A stretch of 64,000 nucleotides of DNA from an uncultured Ulvibacter sp. (GCA_943789105.1 CALSSW010000001.1:248001-312000); one strand, 5' to 3'. Counted from the stretch's first letter, positions 26,641 to 36,955 are shown. A program made the numbers and translations. Notes: a model not told the origin generated them from the letters alone.

Positions 26641-27935
26641 AAATCATATTTTTCTTTCCATAGACTTTTTAAATAAGTCTTTAATTGATTTTCTTTTGCA
26701 TTATTACCGGGTTGGTAGAATGTGGTGCCACTAATTTCTTCTGGTAAAAACTCATGAGCCACAAAAGCATTCTCATAATCATGGGCATATGCATAGTTAT
26801 CTCCATACCCTAATTCTTTCATAAGTTTTGTGGGAGCATTTCTTATAGAAAACGGAACAGATAGATCACCAGATTGTTTTACTTGTTGTTGTGCTTTTTT
26901 TATAGCCTCATAGCTAGCATTGCTTTTTGCAGAGCTTGCAAGGTATATAGCACATTGGCTTAAAATAATTCTAGACTCCGGAAAACCAATTGAGGTTACA
27001 GATTGAAATGTTGCATTTGCTAGTAAAAGAGCATTTGGGTTTGCATTTCCTATATCTTCGCTGGCAAGAATCACTAATCTTCTTGCAATAAATTTTATAT
27101 CCTCGCCTGCTTCTATCATTCTGGCAAGCCAATAGACTGCCGCATTTGGGTCACTACCGCGTATTGATTTTATAAATGCCGAAACAATATTATAGTGCTG
27201 GTCTCCAGTTTTATCATACAACACGGTATTTTTTTGCACCTTATGTTGTACCATTTGGTTGGTGATAACCACTTTTTGTTTTTCATCACTTTGCACTTCA
27301 GATATTTCAGAAATGACCACCAACTCTAAAATATTGAGTAGTTTTCTTGCATCACCTCCAGATAGCTTTAAAATGGCTTGTGTTTCTTGCAACACGATAT
27401 CATAATTTAATAATACAGTATCCATTGCAATGGCTCTTTTTAAAAGATCTTCAAGGTCTTTTTTAGAAAATGAGTTTAACACATACACTTGACACCTTGA
27501 GAGTAGGGCAGGAATAACCTCAAAACTTGGGTTTTCTGTGGTGGCCCCAATAAGTGTTACCAAGCCTTTCTCCACAGCACTAAGTAGGGAGTCTTGTTGA
27601 GATTTACTAAAGCGATGAATTTCATCAATAAAAAGTATGGGGTTTTTTGTGGTAAACAGCCCGTCAGATTTTTTTGCTTTTTTAATGATTTCTCTTACGG
27701 CGGCAACACCACTATCAATAGCGCTTAATTGGTAGAAAGGTCTTCCTGACTGTGATGCAATAATGGTAGCCAGTGTTGTTTTACCAATACCAGGAGGACC
27801 CCAAAACAACATAGAGGGTATTATACCGCTTTGTAGTTGTTTTGTGAGAGCTCCAGTCTCACCAACAAGATGTTGCTGGCTGAGATAACCCTGTAGGGTC
27901 TTTGGTCGAATTCTTTCTGCTAGTGGAATATTCAT
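26637..27935 (-). CDS. rarA: Replication-associated recombination protein A (MgsA/WHIP-type AAA+ ATPase)
   Basis: RarA acts at stalled or collapsed replication forks. At 432 residues it is the usual length. The start ATG gives MNIPLAERIRPKTLQGYLSQ, the typical beginning. Walker A is WGPPGIGKTTLA, Walker B is ILFIDEIHRFSKSQQD, and sensor 1 is IGATTENPSFEV. The C-terminal MgsA domain has GSDPNAAVYWLARMIEAGED and the segment RNAPTKLMKELGYG. It is convergent with the hypothetical gene before it and divergent from the rhomboid gene. Confidence 0.97.
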   Translation of the reverse strand: MNIPLAERIRPKTLQGYLSQQHLVGETGALTKQLQSGIIPSMLFWGPPGIGKTTLATIIASQSGRPFYQLSAIDSGVAAVREIIKKAKKSDGLFTTKNPILFIDEIHRFSKSQQDSLLSAVEKGLVTLIGATTENPSFEVIPALLSRCQVYVLNSFSKKDLEDLLKRAIAMDTVLLNYDIVLQETQAILKLSGGDARKLLNILELVVISEISEVQSDEKQKVVITNQMVQHKVQKNTVLYDKTGDQHYNIVSAFIKSIRGSDPNAAVYWLARMIEAGEDIKFIARRLVILASEDIGNANPNALLLANATFQSVTSIGFPESRIILSQCAIYLASSAKSNASYEAIKKAQQQVKQSGDLSVPFSIRNAPTKLMKELGYGDNYAYAHDYENAFVAHEFLPEEISGTTFYQPGNNAKENQLKTYLKSLWKEKYDF

Positions 27936-28021
27936 GCTATAAAGGTATGTTTTTAATTTAGCTATTAAACTGACAATGTATCATATTCAAATAATTGGAT
28001 TTGTTTTTGCTATATTGAGGT

Positions 28022-28774
28022 ATGACTAAGATACAAAAACTCTATTTTTCTTTTGATGTAGTGCTCTATCCCTTGCTATTTGTGATACTCATGTGGTTGG
28101 TGTTTTGGTTTGAAATACGATTTGGTGAAGATTTTACTCCCTATGGTATATATCCAGGAAAACTAGAGGGGCTGAGAGGTGTGTTGTTTGGTCCATTTAT
28201 TCATGGTAATTTAAAGCACCTATTTAACAACAGTATTCCTATGTTAGTGCTGGGTTCTGCACTTTTTTATTTTTATCGCCCATTGCGTTGGCAAGTTTTT
28301 ATTTTAGGTTTTGTTATTACGGGTCTTATCACTTGGGGTATTGGTCGTCCTGCAAATCATATTGGCGCAAGTGGAATTGTTTATTTATTGGCTTCTTTTT
28401 TATTTTTTAAAGGTATTATCTCAAAGCAATACCAACTAACGGCACTTTCTTTTGCGGTTGTATTTGTGTATGGTAGTTTACTTTGGTATGTATTTCCTTT
28501 AGATACTCATATATCTTGGGAAGGACATTTGTCTGGTTTTGGAGTTGGTGTCTTGTTGGCCTTTTTATATAAAGGCACTACAACTGTAACTAACAAAAAA
28601 TTTGATTGGGAAGCCGATGATTATCTGCCAGAGAATGATCCTTTTATGAGGCAATTTGATGCCGATGGAAATTTTATTGAAAACAAACCAACTTTAGAGA
28701 AGCAGCAAATAGATACCACCTCAAAAAAGGATATAGGTGTTGTTTACACTATTGTGAAAAACAAAAAAGAGTAG
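28022..28774 (+). CDS. Rhomboid family intramembrane serine protease
   Basis: This is a 250-residue polytopic membrane protein. The catalytic Ser lies in HIGASGIVYLL and the catalytic His in WEGHLSGFGVGV, both inside predicted transmembrane helices, with an HGNLKHLFNNS segment (HxxxHxxxN-like) earlier, typical of rhomboids. The C-terminal tail from about residue 190 is hydrophilic and acidic (DWEADDYLPENDPFM), probably cytoplasmic. The substrate is unknown. It is divergent from rarA and converges on rlmB. Confidence 0.93.
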   Translation: MTKIQKLYFSFDVVLYPLLFVILMWLVFWFEIRFGEDFTPYGIYPGKLEGLRGVLFGPFIHGNLKHLFNNSIPMLVLGSALFYFYRPLRWQVFILGFVITGLITWGIGRPANHIGASGIVYLLASFLFFKGIISKQYQLTALSFAVVFVYGSLLWYVFPLDTHISWEGHLSGFGVGVLLAFLYKGTTTVTNKKFDWEADDYLPENDPFMRQFDADGNFIENKPTLEKQQIDTTSKKDIGVVYTIVKNKKE

Positions 28775-28779
28775 GGTTT

Positions 28780-29517
28780 TTACTTTGAGCGTTGACGTAC
28801 TACCTCATATAAAAAGGCGCCACAGGCAACAGACACATTTAGAGAGTTGATAACACCAAGTAGCGGTAATGAAGCTTTTTTGTCTACTATACTAAGTACA
28901 GATTTTGAAACTCCAAGCCCTTCAGAACCCATAATAATAGCCATCGGCTTTTTTAATTCTAGATTGTATATGGTGTCTTGTGTTTTTTCTGTAGCAGCAA
29001 TGGTTGTAATACCGCTTCCTTGGAGGTAATAAATGGCATCTTTAATGTGGTCCACTTTACAAATAGGAATATTAAATATAGCTCCTGCAGAAGTTTTAAC
29101 AGTATCTCCACTTACAGGCGCTCCACCTTTTTTTTGTATGATAACACCATCAACACCTGTACACTCGGCTGTTCTTAGAATGGCTCCAAAATTTCTAACA
29201 TCACTTATCTGGTCTAGAATCAAAAACAAAGGTGTTTTTTCACTTTCTAGTACCGCTTCTACCATAGTTTCAAGGGTAACAAATTCTATGGGAGAACTAA
29301 TTAAAATAATTCCTTGGTGGTTGCTACGACATAGTTTTTCCATCTTTTCAAGAGGAACATAAGAGATCGTAGTATTTAATACTTCAAGATCTGCCACAAT
29401 AGCATCAATCTTAGGATTCTGCAACCCTTTTTGGACGTAGGCCTTGTCTATAGTTTGTTTAGCTTTTAAAGCTTCTATAACAGGGTAAATACCAAATAAT
29501 AATGTCTCTTTCTTCAT
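28780..29517 (-). CDS. rlmB: 23S rRNA (guanosine-2'-O)-methyltransferase RlmB-like (SpoU family)
   Basis: This is a SpoU/TrmH-fold methyltransferase that by family methylates the 2'-O of G2251 in 23S rRNA. I chose the ATG at 29517 (MKKETLLFGIYPV), giving 245 residues, because the longer frame to 29538 runs through a terminator hairpin. The N-terminal substrate-binding domain starts FGIYPVIEALK. The knotted SAM domain has motifs LDQISDVRNFGAILRTAE, IMGSEGLGV and the C-terminal SLNVSVACGAFLYE. It is a single gene converging with the rhomboid gene. Confidence 0.95.
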   Translation of the reverse strand: MKKETLLFGIYPVIEALKAKQTIDKAYVQKGLQNPKIDAIVADLEVLNTTISYVPLEKMEKLCRSNHQGIILISSPIEFVTLETMVEAVLESEKTPLFLILDQISDVRNFGAILRTAECTGVDGVIIQKKGGAPVSGDTVKTSAGAIFNIPICKVDHIKDAIYYLQGSGITTIAATEKTQDTIYNLELKKPMAIIMGSEGLGVSKSVLSIVDKKASLPLLGVINSLNVSVACGAFLYEVVRQRSK

Positions 29518-29529
29518 AGCGTAAAAGTA

Positions 29530-29559
29530 AAAAACCATCCTTAAAAAAGGATGGTTTTT
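29530..29559 (-). terminator. Rho-independent terminator of the SusC/SusD operon
   Basis: A 13-bp perfect inverted repeat (29530-29542 and 29547-29559, four-base loop) lies 24 bases downstream of the last gene of the minus-strand SusC/SusD locus. T-runs flank both sides. It ends that transcript just before rlmB. Confidence 0.85.
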
Positions 29560-29582
29560 AAAATATATTAACTAATAATTTA

Positions 29583-30158
29583 TTAGTTAGGGTCTTCGAA
29601 GCTTACTTCCCAGTTAAATGCGGCTAGTAAACCAGATGCGCTTGTTAGCACACCATTAGTTTGCCCACCGTTCCAAGAACCTGCATTATCAGGATCATCT
29701 CCTTCTGGATATGAACCAGATGGAGCAGTACCGTCATAAACAGTGCCTTCTACAGTTGTAACAACACCAAAGAATTCGAAAGAATCATCTTCTACAAAAA
29801 CAGAAGCATCAACTCCAAATAATTCAGCCATGTCTGCAGTTGTAAAACTTACATCAAACGGGAATGTTGTTGTTGAACCGAAAGGTAACGCCTCAGAAGG
29901 AGCACCTGCAAAATCACCAACTACAGTTACTTCATAAGTAGCAACATTTCCGTTAGGATCTTCAGTCATCGCGCTAAAAGAAGCGGTAGCTGGATCTGCA
30001 CCCATGTCAAATTCTGGAGCACTTACAAACTTTACAAAACCTCCGTTTGTTAGTTGCGGAAAGCGTGCTTTATCTTCATCGTATTCACAGCTAGTAAAGG
30101 TAACTGCAGCTAGGATAGCTACAAATGCTAGAGAGAATATTTTATTTATATTTTTCAT
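29583..30158 (-). CDS. Small lipoprotein, third component of the SusC/SusD locus
   Basis: This is a 191-residue protein with signal peptide and lipobox FTSC (Cys near residue 24), so probably displayed on the outer membrane. The mature part is acidic and beta-sandwich-like (SFSAMTEDPNGNVATYEVTVVGDFAG; only its TYEVTVVG strand is telling). Its position, directly after SusD and before a terminator, suggests a SusE/SusF-type accessory binding protein, but I cannot assign it to a named family. It is much shorter than SusE. The predicted mature protein is very poor in basic residues. Confidence 0.75.
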   Translation of the reverse strand: MKNINKIFSLAFVAILAAVTFTSCEYDEDKARFPQLTNGGFVKFVSAPEFDMGADPATASFSAMTEDPNGNVATYEVTVVGDFAGAPSEALPFGSTTTFPFDVSFTTADMAELFGVDASVFVEDDSFEFFGVVTTVEGTVYDGTAPSGSYPEGDDPDNAGSWNGGQTNGVLTSASGLLAAFNWEVSFEDPN

Positions 30159-30183
30159 AATTGAAGTATTTAATTAAAATGGA

Positions 30184-31803
30184 TTAGTTAATGAAACCAG
30201 CTGGGTTGGTATCCCAGAATACTTGGTTATCTGCAGTAGTTTGATCAACGTTAGGATTCGTATTCACTTCCGATTCCGGATATCTGAAAGATCTTGGGAA
30301 TGGACCTACTGGTACAACACCAGTTTGTAGTGTAGGATATCCTGTTCTTCTGTACATGTTGTAAGGCTCTATACCATTACCCCATGAGGCGATATACCAT
30401 TCTCTGATAACAATAGCTAACTTAGCATCGTTTCCTGATGCAGCATCATACTCTGCTAATACTCTAGCAATGTAGTCACTTATATCTGCAGATGTTGCAG
30501 CATAGTCTATGGTCTCATCATCTTCATCAGTAGTAGTTAAAGAACCTGAAAAATCTGTTACCTTATCCATACTTAGAGAGATCCCTGCTTCTAATAACGC
30601 TCTAGCATCAACACCAACTCCTAAATCTAATCCTGCCTCTGCTAATGCAAAGTGAGTGAAAGATGATAAGAATATTGGGTTTATACCTTCACCATTAAGT
30701 GTTTGGGTATTACTAGAATCTACTCTATTGTATTGATTGTTGTCAAAAGCTCCACCTGCTGGGTATACTCCCCATGTAGATCTTTTTGTATTATCATTTG
30801 GAATCCCTTCATCATCTCCATGATCTCTACCCCAATATAAGTTACCAACATAACAATAGTCATATATATCATTACCTAAACATGGTAGGTTAGATCCAGA
30901 AGGACCTGCATTTTTCTGACGGTAGATGTAGTAACGTAGTCTTGGGTCTGCGATTCCTGTTTCAACGTAAGGAGCCTCAGCATCACCAGCGTTTAACATA
31001 TCTAAAAATCCATTACTCATGTAAAATCCAGTTCCGTTAGGATAGTTCCCTTGAAATATTGGGCTTCTAGATTCTGGAGATGTAGATGTTGAATAGTTAA
31101 ATTGGAAATCTTCATCATCAGTATCAATAATGTTTTCAGACAATAACGCTGAAATAGCTGCACCATCACCCATGTTTAAATGAGCTTTCAGTTTTAATGT
31201 GTTTGCTACTGCAATCCAGTTGTCTGCATCAAAACTACCATAAAATAAATCTTGTGGTATTACTGCAGATTCTTGGCTTAAATTAGAAATAGCGGTGTTT
31301 AACAACGCTATTTGAGCAGCATATACATCTGCACCAGGATCTAGTGCAGGTGTTGGAAAATCACCAAACTGGTTTGCTTGGCTGTAAGGTACATCACCTA
31401 CATAATCAACAAGTGATATGTACGTGTAAGCCTCCATAATCTGTGCTACCCCAACATGGTAAGGAATTGGTGTTTCACTTATAGCATTTATTTCCTCTAT
31501 TAAATCTACGTTTGCAAACATGTTGTATGCAGAAGACCATGTTCCGTTTAATGAATTAACAGTAACACTTCCGTTATATTGGCCAAATTGAGCAGTCATA
31601 CGAGTAATGCCTGAAGAACTTCCTCTAAAGCCACTTACAATTCCGTTAAATGATAATTGAATTGAATTTAAAACAAAATTTGGACTTGCCACCTCTGCAC
31701 CAATTGCATTAGGGTTGTCTAGTAAATCTAGCTCTGTTGTCTCACATCCAGTGAATAATGCCAACATAGCTGATACGAATGTTATTTTTAAAATATTTTT
31801 CAT
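30184..31803 (-). CDS. SusD/RagB-like nutrient-binding outer-membrane lipoprotein
   Basis: This is a 539-residue SusD-family lipoprotein with signal peptide and lipobox FTGC (Cys19). It forms the surface lid of a SusC/SusD uptake complex. Family features are the early NPN-type segment LLDNPNA, TPR-like helices (VGVAQIMEAYTYISLVDYVGDVPYSQANQ region) and the C-terminal RRTGYPTLQTG, PRSFRYPESEVNTN block. The last is typical of the SusD-like_2 type found in marine Bacteroidota. No carbohydrate-active enzyme or peptidase is encoded beside it, so the ligand is unknown. It lies downstream of susC, from which it is separated by a 78-base gap containing a stable hairpin. Confidence 0.92.
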   Translation of the reverse strand: MKNILKITFVSAMLALFTGCETTELDLLDNPNAIGAEVASPNFVLNSIQLSFNGIVSGFRGSSSGITRMTAQFGQYNGSVTVNSLNGTWSSAYNMFANVDLIEEINAISETPIPYHVGVAQIMEAYTYISLVDYVGDVPYSQANQFGDFPTPALDPGADVYAAQIALLNTAISNLSQESAVIPQDLFYGSFDADNWIAVANTLKLKAHLNMGDGAAISALLSENIIDTDDEDFQFNYSTSTSPESRSPIFQGNYPNGTGFYMSNGFLDMLNAGDAEAPYVETGIADPRLRYYIYRQKNAGPSGSNLPCLGNDIYDYCYVGNLYWGRDHGDDEGIPNDNTKRSTWGVYPAGGAFDNNQYNRVDSSNTQTLNGEGINPIFLSSFTHFALAEAGLDLGVGVDARALLEAGISLSMDKVTDFSGSLTTTDEDDETIDYAATSADISDYIARVLAEYDAASGNDAKLAIVIREWYIASWGNGIEPYNMYRRTGYPTLQTGVVPVGPFPRSFRYPESEVNTNPNVDQTTADNQVFWDTNPAGFIN

Positions 31804-31829
31804 AATATATAATTAAATTTTTAGGTTAC

Positions 31830-31871
31830 ACTAGTATAACAAGGTGGTAAAATAATTACCACCTCACTAGT
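31830..31871 (-). promoter_or_regulatory. Stable hairpin between the SusC and SusD genes
   Basis: A 9-bp perfect stem (31842-31850 with 31856-31864, five-base loop AATAA) is enclosed by two ACTAGT palindromes at 31830-31835 and 31866-31871. In the sense (minus) direction no T-run follows the stem, so it is not a standard terminator. It could protect the 3' end of the susC message or set the SusC:SusD ratio. Confidence 0.55.
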
Positions 31872-31881
31872 ACCTTTTTTT

Positions 31882-34800
31882 TTAAAATGTTGCTTTTATA
31901 CCAAATGAGTAACGCTTAGATGTAGGTCCTGTTTGGAATTCTAAACCTTGACCGTTTCCTGTTCCAACACTCAATGCTTCTGGATCAATGTTAAATGCAT
32001 CAGGAATATTGAATGCCTTTACATATAAGTTTTGTCCAGATAAAGAGAATGAGATATTTCCAAATGGTGTTTTCTTCTAACATTTTCTCTGTAAGTGAGT
32101 ACGTAATTGAAGCTTCTCTTAAACGTAGGTGAGATGCGTCATATATACCTTGTCCAGATGGATCAACTAAATTGATAAAGTATAAATCATTACATCCAAT
32201 TTGAATTGTATTTTCAATTGGGTTCCCGTCTCCGTCCAATAATAATTGACCAGTGGTTGGGTTAGCTAACAAACCTGGAACAATATAGGTTCCTTCTCTG
32301 TTGTCTACATTTACTGTTGTTACACCACGACGGTAGAACTGAGATGCAGTTTGAGAAAATATATCTCCACCATGGGTGTATTCTAGTTGTGCAGATACAG
32401 ATAATTGTTTGTAAGTCAACGTGTTGATTGTAGTTACTGTCCAATCTGCGTTTGGATCACCAATTGTTTCAATACCTCTACCTAAATCACCTTCTGAGTC
32501 AAGAATTTGACCTGTACCTGGATTAATAAGTAATGCACCGTTTACACCTGTTCCGTAAGGGTTATCATCAGAGATGTTCGATTCTGCATATCTTGCAGCA
32601 TACCCACCTTTAATAACACCTAATGCCTCACCCTCTGATGCGTAATTTCCTAGATTAGAGAATCCAGCATAAGCAAAAGATTCAACACCACCTAAGTCAA
32701 TAACTGTGTTTTCTGCAGCACTAAAGTTGTTACGTACATCCCAAGTGAAGTTATCACTCTTGATTAGTGTAAAGTCTAGACCTAATTCTACACCTTCTAT
32801 TTGCGTTTCTGCAATGTTATCGGCTGTGAATGTTGCTCCAGTAGATGGAGAAATTGGTCTGTTCACAATTTGGTCTTGTATTGATCTTTTGTATATAGTT
32901 GCATCAACACTAATTCTTTTCTTGAATAAGTCTGCCTCTAAACCAAGTTCAAATTCTTTTTGAAGTTCTGGTTTAAGATTTACATTTCCTAAGAAAGAAG
33001 ATAAACCATTTGTAGTAATTGCATTTCCATCACTATCAATTACAGCAGAAGCTGTAGAGTTAAATCCTGTTCTTGTAGAATATACTCCCGGGAATCTTGC
33101 AGAGGTACCGTAACCTGCACGGAACTTCATATAATTTAGAGCATCAGAAGAACCACCATCCATAGATGTTGGAACAAACGCTAAAGAAGCACCAGGGTAG
33201 AATAACGAATTGTTTTCTGCCTCAAGGGTTGAAGCCCAGTCATTACGACCAGATAATGTTAAGAATAAATATCCACCATAATCAAAAGCAGCTTCTCCAT
33301 AAGCACCTAAGATATTTTGTTGTGCTTGGAAAGTTAAACTACCCGCAACTGGATCATTAATTGTTTGGTCAATAAAGTTGTCATGATCAAAGAAACCAAA
33401 TACTACTTGGTTTTGACTTGACTGTCCAAATTGCTCGTAAGTATCTCGTCTTGCGTTGAAACCAAGTTGAGTTGTCAAACTAAACTCATCAGCAAGCTCT
33501 ATGTTGTTGAAACTAAAGTTTAGGTTGTGGTCAAAAATAAAGTTTGTACCATTAGTTGTTCTTAAATAACCTGTCGTGTATGGTGCAGTAACACTTCCAC
33601 GAGCAGCTTTAAACTCTTGAGTTTCGTTGTATGTATCCAAACCAAAACGGTAAGAGATAGATGCGTTGTCAGAGATTTCATAAGAAGCTCCTAACTTACC
33701 GTAGAAACGATTTGTTTTTTGCTCACTACCTGCGTAGTTAGATAACCATCTTGGATTTTCTTGATCTGTTCTGTAGTATACACTAGATCTATCGTTTGGA
33801 TTTTCGTAAGGGATATTATTTAGATCCAAGTTTCTTGGCATAAATAATGTTCTTGTGAAAATAGATAAAGCTCCACCTGCGTTGTTTGCCGCAATTGGTG
33901 GTGTGTTAACTCTTGTACTACTAAAGTTAGCAGTTCCGTTAAATGAGAATTTATTAGAAAGTTTTGTAGAACCCCCAAGTCCAATGTTGTAACGTGTTAA
34001 ACCGTTATTTCTGATGTACCCATCTTCAGTTGTATAACCAAAGTTTAAGTTGTAACGAGTGTTGCCATCATTTCCAGGGGATCCTGCAACATTCACAGAC
34101 ATTGACTGACCTAGTCCAGTTCTAAAGAAATCTTTTACGTTATTAGGTGCTGCTACATAAGGAATTTTTAACCCGTCATATTCAGGGAATAAATTTCCAA
34201 AAGAAGCATACGGGTGAGATACCTCAAGACCAGCGTCAAAACGAGCTCCCCAGTTACCTACATACCCGGAGTTGATAGTGTTATCAGCTCCTTGACCATA
34301 CTCATTTTGGTAATCTGCAAGGTTAGAAATTTCTGTTTGGTAAACAGATGAGTTAACAGTTACCTCAAACTTTTTGTTTAAGTCTTTATTAGATCCGTTT
34401 TTGGTTGTAATAAGTACAACACCATTTCTACCCTGTTGTCCGTATAATACAGAAGCACTTAAACCCTTCAAGATTTGTACGCTTTCAACATTGTTTGGAT
34501 CTAAATCCAAGAAACGGCTACTTGTTACTGTGTTACCACCACCAAAACCTGTTTGTTGGTTTGTACCAGAGTCAAAAGGAACACCATCTACAATAAATAA
34601 AGGTTGATTGCTACCGTTAATAGAACTTCTACCACGAATAACAAAGTTAGTACCAGACCCGGTTGCTCCACTGTTACCTACAATCTGAACACCGGCAACT
34701 TTACCATTTAATGATCTAACAACGTCAGATTCTGGCTTGTTTTCGATTTCATCAGCTTGTAGTGTTGTAACTGCATATCCTAAAGACTTACGTTCTTTAG

Positions 34801-35140
34801 TTGCACCACCATAACCTGTTAGTACTACCGCATCTAGAGTTTCTCCTTGAGCCATTGTTACATTCATCATACTAGATGATGCTGTAACAAGTTTTTCTTG
34901 AGAGTCAAACCCTACATAAGAGTAAACAAGTGATTGTCCCACTTCTGTTGAGATAGAATAATTTCCGTCAAAATCAGATTGTGTACCATTTGTTGTACTT
35001 TTTACAATAATATTCACTCCTGGTAGGGGTAAGCCTGAATCATCAGTCACTGTACCGGAGATTGTTTTTTCCTGTGCAAATGATATTTGCACTACTAACG
35101 CTAGTAATAGCGTTAAAATTCCACTAAACTTTGTTTTCAT
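31882..35140 (-). pseudogene. SusC/RagA-type TonB-dependent receptor with one +1 frameshift near the C-terminus
   Basis: This is the outer-membrane TonB-dependent transporter of the locus, about 1085 residues after repair. The signal peptide ends near SFAQ. A carboxypeptidase-regulatory-like domain follows (SGTVTDDSGLPLPGVNI, DFDGNYSI), then the plug domain (NGKVAGVQIVGNSGATGSG, RGRSSINGSNQPLFIVDGVP) and the barrel. The uncorrected frame ends at 32000 with an alien tail. An extra base near 32067-32073 (after EKMLE) shifts it; the next frame continues KTPFGNISFSLSGQNLYVKA and ends ...RYSFGIKATF at 31882. That restores the terminal Phe expected of a barrel protein. The span is 3n+1. A sequence error is likely, since the repaired tail is fully conserved. 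Confidence 0.88.
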
Positions 35141-35260
35141 TTTTATAATTATTTGAATTAGCCAACTTCAAAAATCTAAATAAAAAGTTAATTACACAAC
35201 TATTTAAACTTAAATTTTGCTTTTTTCTTAAAGCCTTTTGGTGTTTTTGTTGAATACAAC

Positions 35261-36955
35261 CTAAAATTGGGAAGCTAGACTTAGGTGTATTTTTGAGTTT
35301 GAAAATTTAAATGCCTGACCGTCAATATTTCCATTGGCGATTATAAACTTTAAAAGTCCAGCTTTGGTGTTCATGCCTAGTCCTATTCCAAAACTGTATA
35401 ATTTTTCTTTTTGTTTTAGTATTTCATTTTCAAAATAGCCAATATCTATTATTGAATGCAAATAGGTTTGTTGATTAACTAAATAGCGATATTCTGTGTT
35501 CAATATCGATAGTAGTGAAGCGTCAATGCTGTTTTCTGCAAAACCCCGAATACTATTTATGCCTCCAAACCTATAGAGTTCATTGGTGAGGTATCCCTCG
35601 CTAGTGATTGCTTTGGTAGTGTTTTTAAGATATACTGTATTTTTTTTATTTAGATTAAATGTATGGTGTATTGTGCTTGTTAGTGTTGCTTGTCTTGCGC
35701 TGCTTGTGTTGGTTTTTCTATTTCCAAAGCCTAGTTGAAGGCTCATAAAAGTCTTTACAGGAAATAGAGTGCTCTTTTGTAGTGTTGTAAATGCTATTGC
35801 TGCAGAAAGTTGTTTGCCCTTGAAGTCTTTTAAGTTCTCCGGGTTTGGGTTTTGCGACAAAAGATTATTTGAGGTTTTGGAGTTAAAGCCTAAAGACACT
35901 TTAGAACTTGGTGATAGTTGATAGGAGGAGCTTATTGCTTGGGAGGCTGAAGAAAATGTACTATCGCGTTTAAAAATGTTTAGTTCTGCTTGAATTCCAA
36001 AGGGAGTTTTAAATAAATAGGGCAGTTGTGTTTTTAACGTAAAGCTCTCTTGGTCTGCTCCATCTGCTTTGTATTTTATGACAAGCTGCTCTCCAAAGTT
36101 AAGGTTGTTGTTTAGTTCAAGATCTATGTAGCCGTTAAATGCCAGGTTTTGTGTTTGCTCATTGGTGGCAAAACCTATAATACCATCAAAGGTGTTAAAG
36201 TTTTGTTTTTCTAGATATACATAAAGTGTTGTTTTTTCTTTTTCAAATAATGCTTGTGGTGGTTTGATGCTGTTTGCAAACCCTAGGGTGTTTAGGGCGT
36301 TGTTTTTTTCAATTACTTGCTGGCTGTCAAAAACAGCTCCTTTTTTTATACCCGCATAATATTTTATAAATGAGGCAGGAAATTTTTGATATCCTTTTAC
36401 GGCAATAGAATCAATTGATCTTTTTGATGGTGCAGATGTTTCTAGGGTAGCAAGAATAATAGTGTCTTGCGTGGTTAGGTTTGTGAGTTTTAGTTTACCA
36501 AAGGTGTTTCCGTTTTTTGTTTGTAGTTGGTTTAGTTTCTCTAGGGCAGCTATGCTTTGTTGTATGGGTATGGTAAAGTTGTTTTCTTTCGTGTTTTTTG
36601 AAATAAGCCCAATTTCATTTTTAGTAAATGTGGTATTGCTGTAATCTATTTTTAACTGTGTATACCTTTTACCCACATAAAAGCTTGCTGTAACTGTTGA
36701 GTCTGAAATTCTCTCCAAAGAATTCAAGGAGTTTTCTAGGTATCCAAAGATTTCTAATTTTTTAGAAAGTCTCTCTACTTCCTTTTCTATACTTTTAAAA
36801 TCATCATGTTTTTGGATGATTACCAGGTCGTCCTCAAGTGGTTTTGGTATGCTTGTTTGAAAAGAAACATAAAGAGTTATTTCCTGGCTATTTGCAAGCA
36901 AGAAAAAACCGGTATATATATTAAGGTATAGAAATATGTAGCAAATTCTCTTCAA
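35261..36955 (-). CDS. Omp85/BamA-TamA family outer-membrane protein
   Basis: This 564-residue exported protein has a signal peptide ending near LLANSQ. The N-terminal part contains POTRA-like segments (SIAVKGYQKFPASFIKYYAGIKKGAVFDSQQVIEKNNAL region). The C-terminal barrel carries the RFGG...SIRGFAENS segment, the loop-6 motif of Omp85 proteins, and ends in a Phe (SLASQF). It is shorter than BamA or TamA (usually above 750), with room for about two POTRA domains. Family members insert proteins into, or move them across, the outer membrane. It reads in the same direction as the SusC gene, 120 bases upstream, but a functional link is only possible. Confidence 0.8.
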   Translation of the reverse strand: MKRICYIFLYLNIYTGFFLLANSQEITLYVSFQTSIPKPLEDDLVIIQKHDDFKSIEKEVERLSKKLEIFGYLENSLNSLERISDSTVTASFYVGKRYTQLKIDYSNTTFTKNEIGLISKNTKENNFTIPIQQSIAALEKLNQLQTKNGNTFGKLKLTNLTTQDTIILATLETSAPSKRSIDSIAVKGYQKFPASFIKYYAGIKKGAVFDSQQVIEKNNALNTLGFANSIKPPQALFEKEKTTLYVYLEKQNFNTFDGIIGFATNEQTQNLAFNGYIDLELNNNLNFGEQLVIKYKADGADQESFTLKTQLPYLFKTPFGIQAELNIFKRDSTFSSASQAISSSYQLSPSSKVSLGFNSKTSNNLLSQNPNPENLKDFKGKQLSAAIAFTTLQKSTLFPVKTFMSLQLGFGNRKTNTSSARQATLTSTIHHTFNLNKKNTVYLKNTTKAITSEGYLTNELYRFGGINSIRGFAENSIDASLLSILNTEYRYLVNQQTYLHSIIDIGYFENEILKQKEKLYSFGIGLGMNTKAGLLKFIIANGNIDGQAFKFSNSKIHLSLASQF

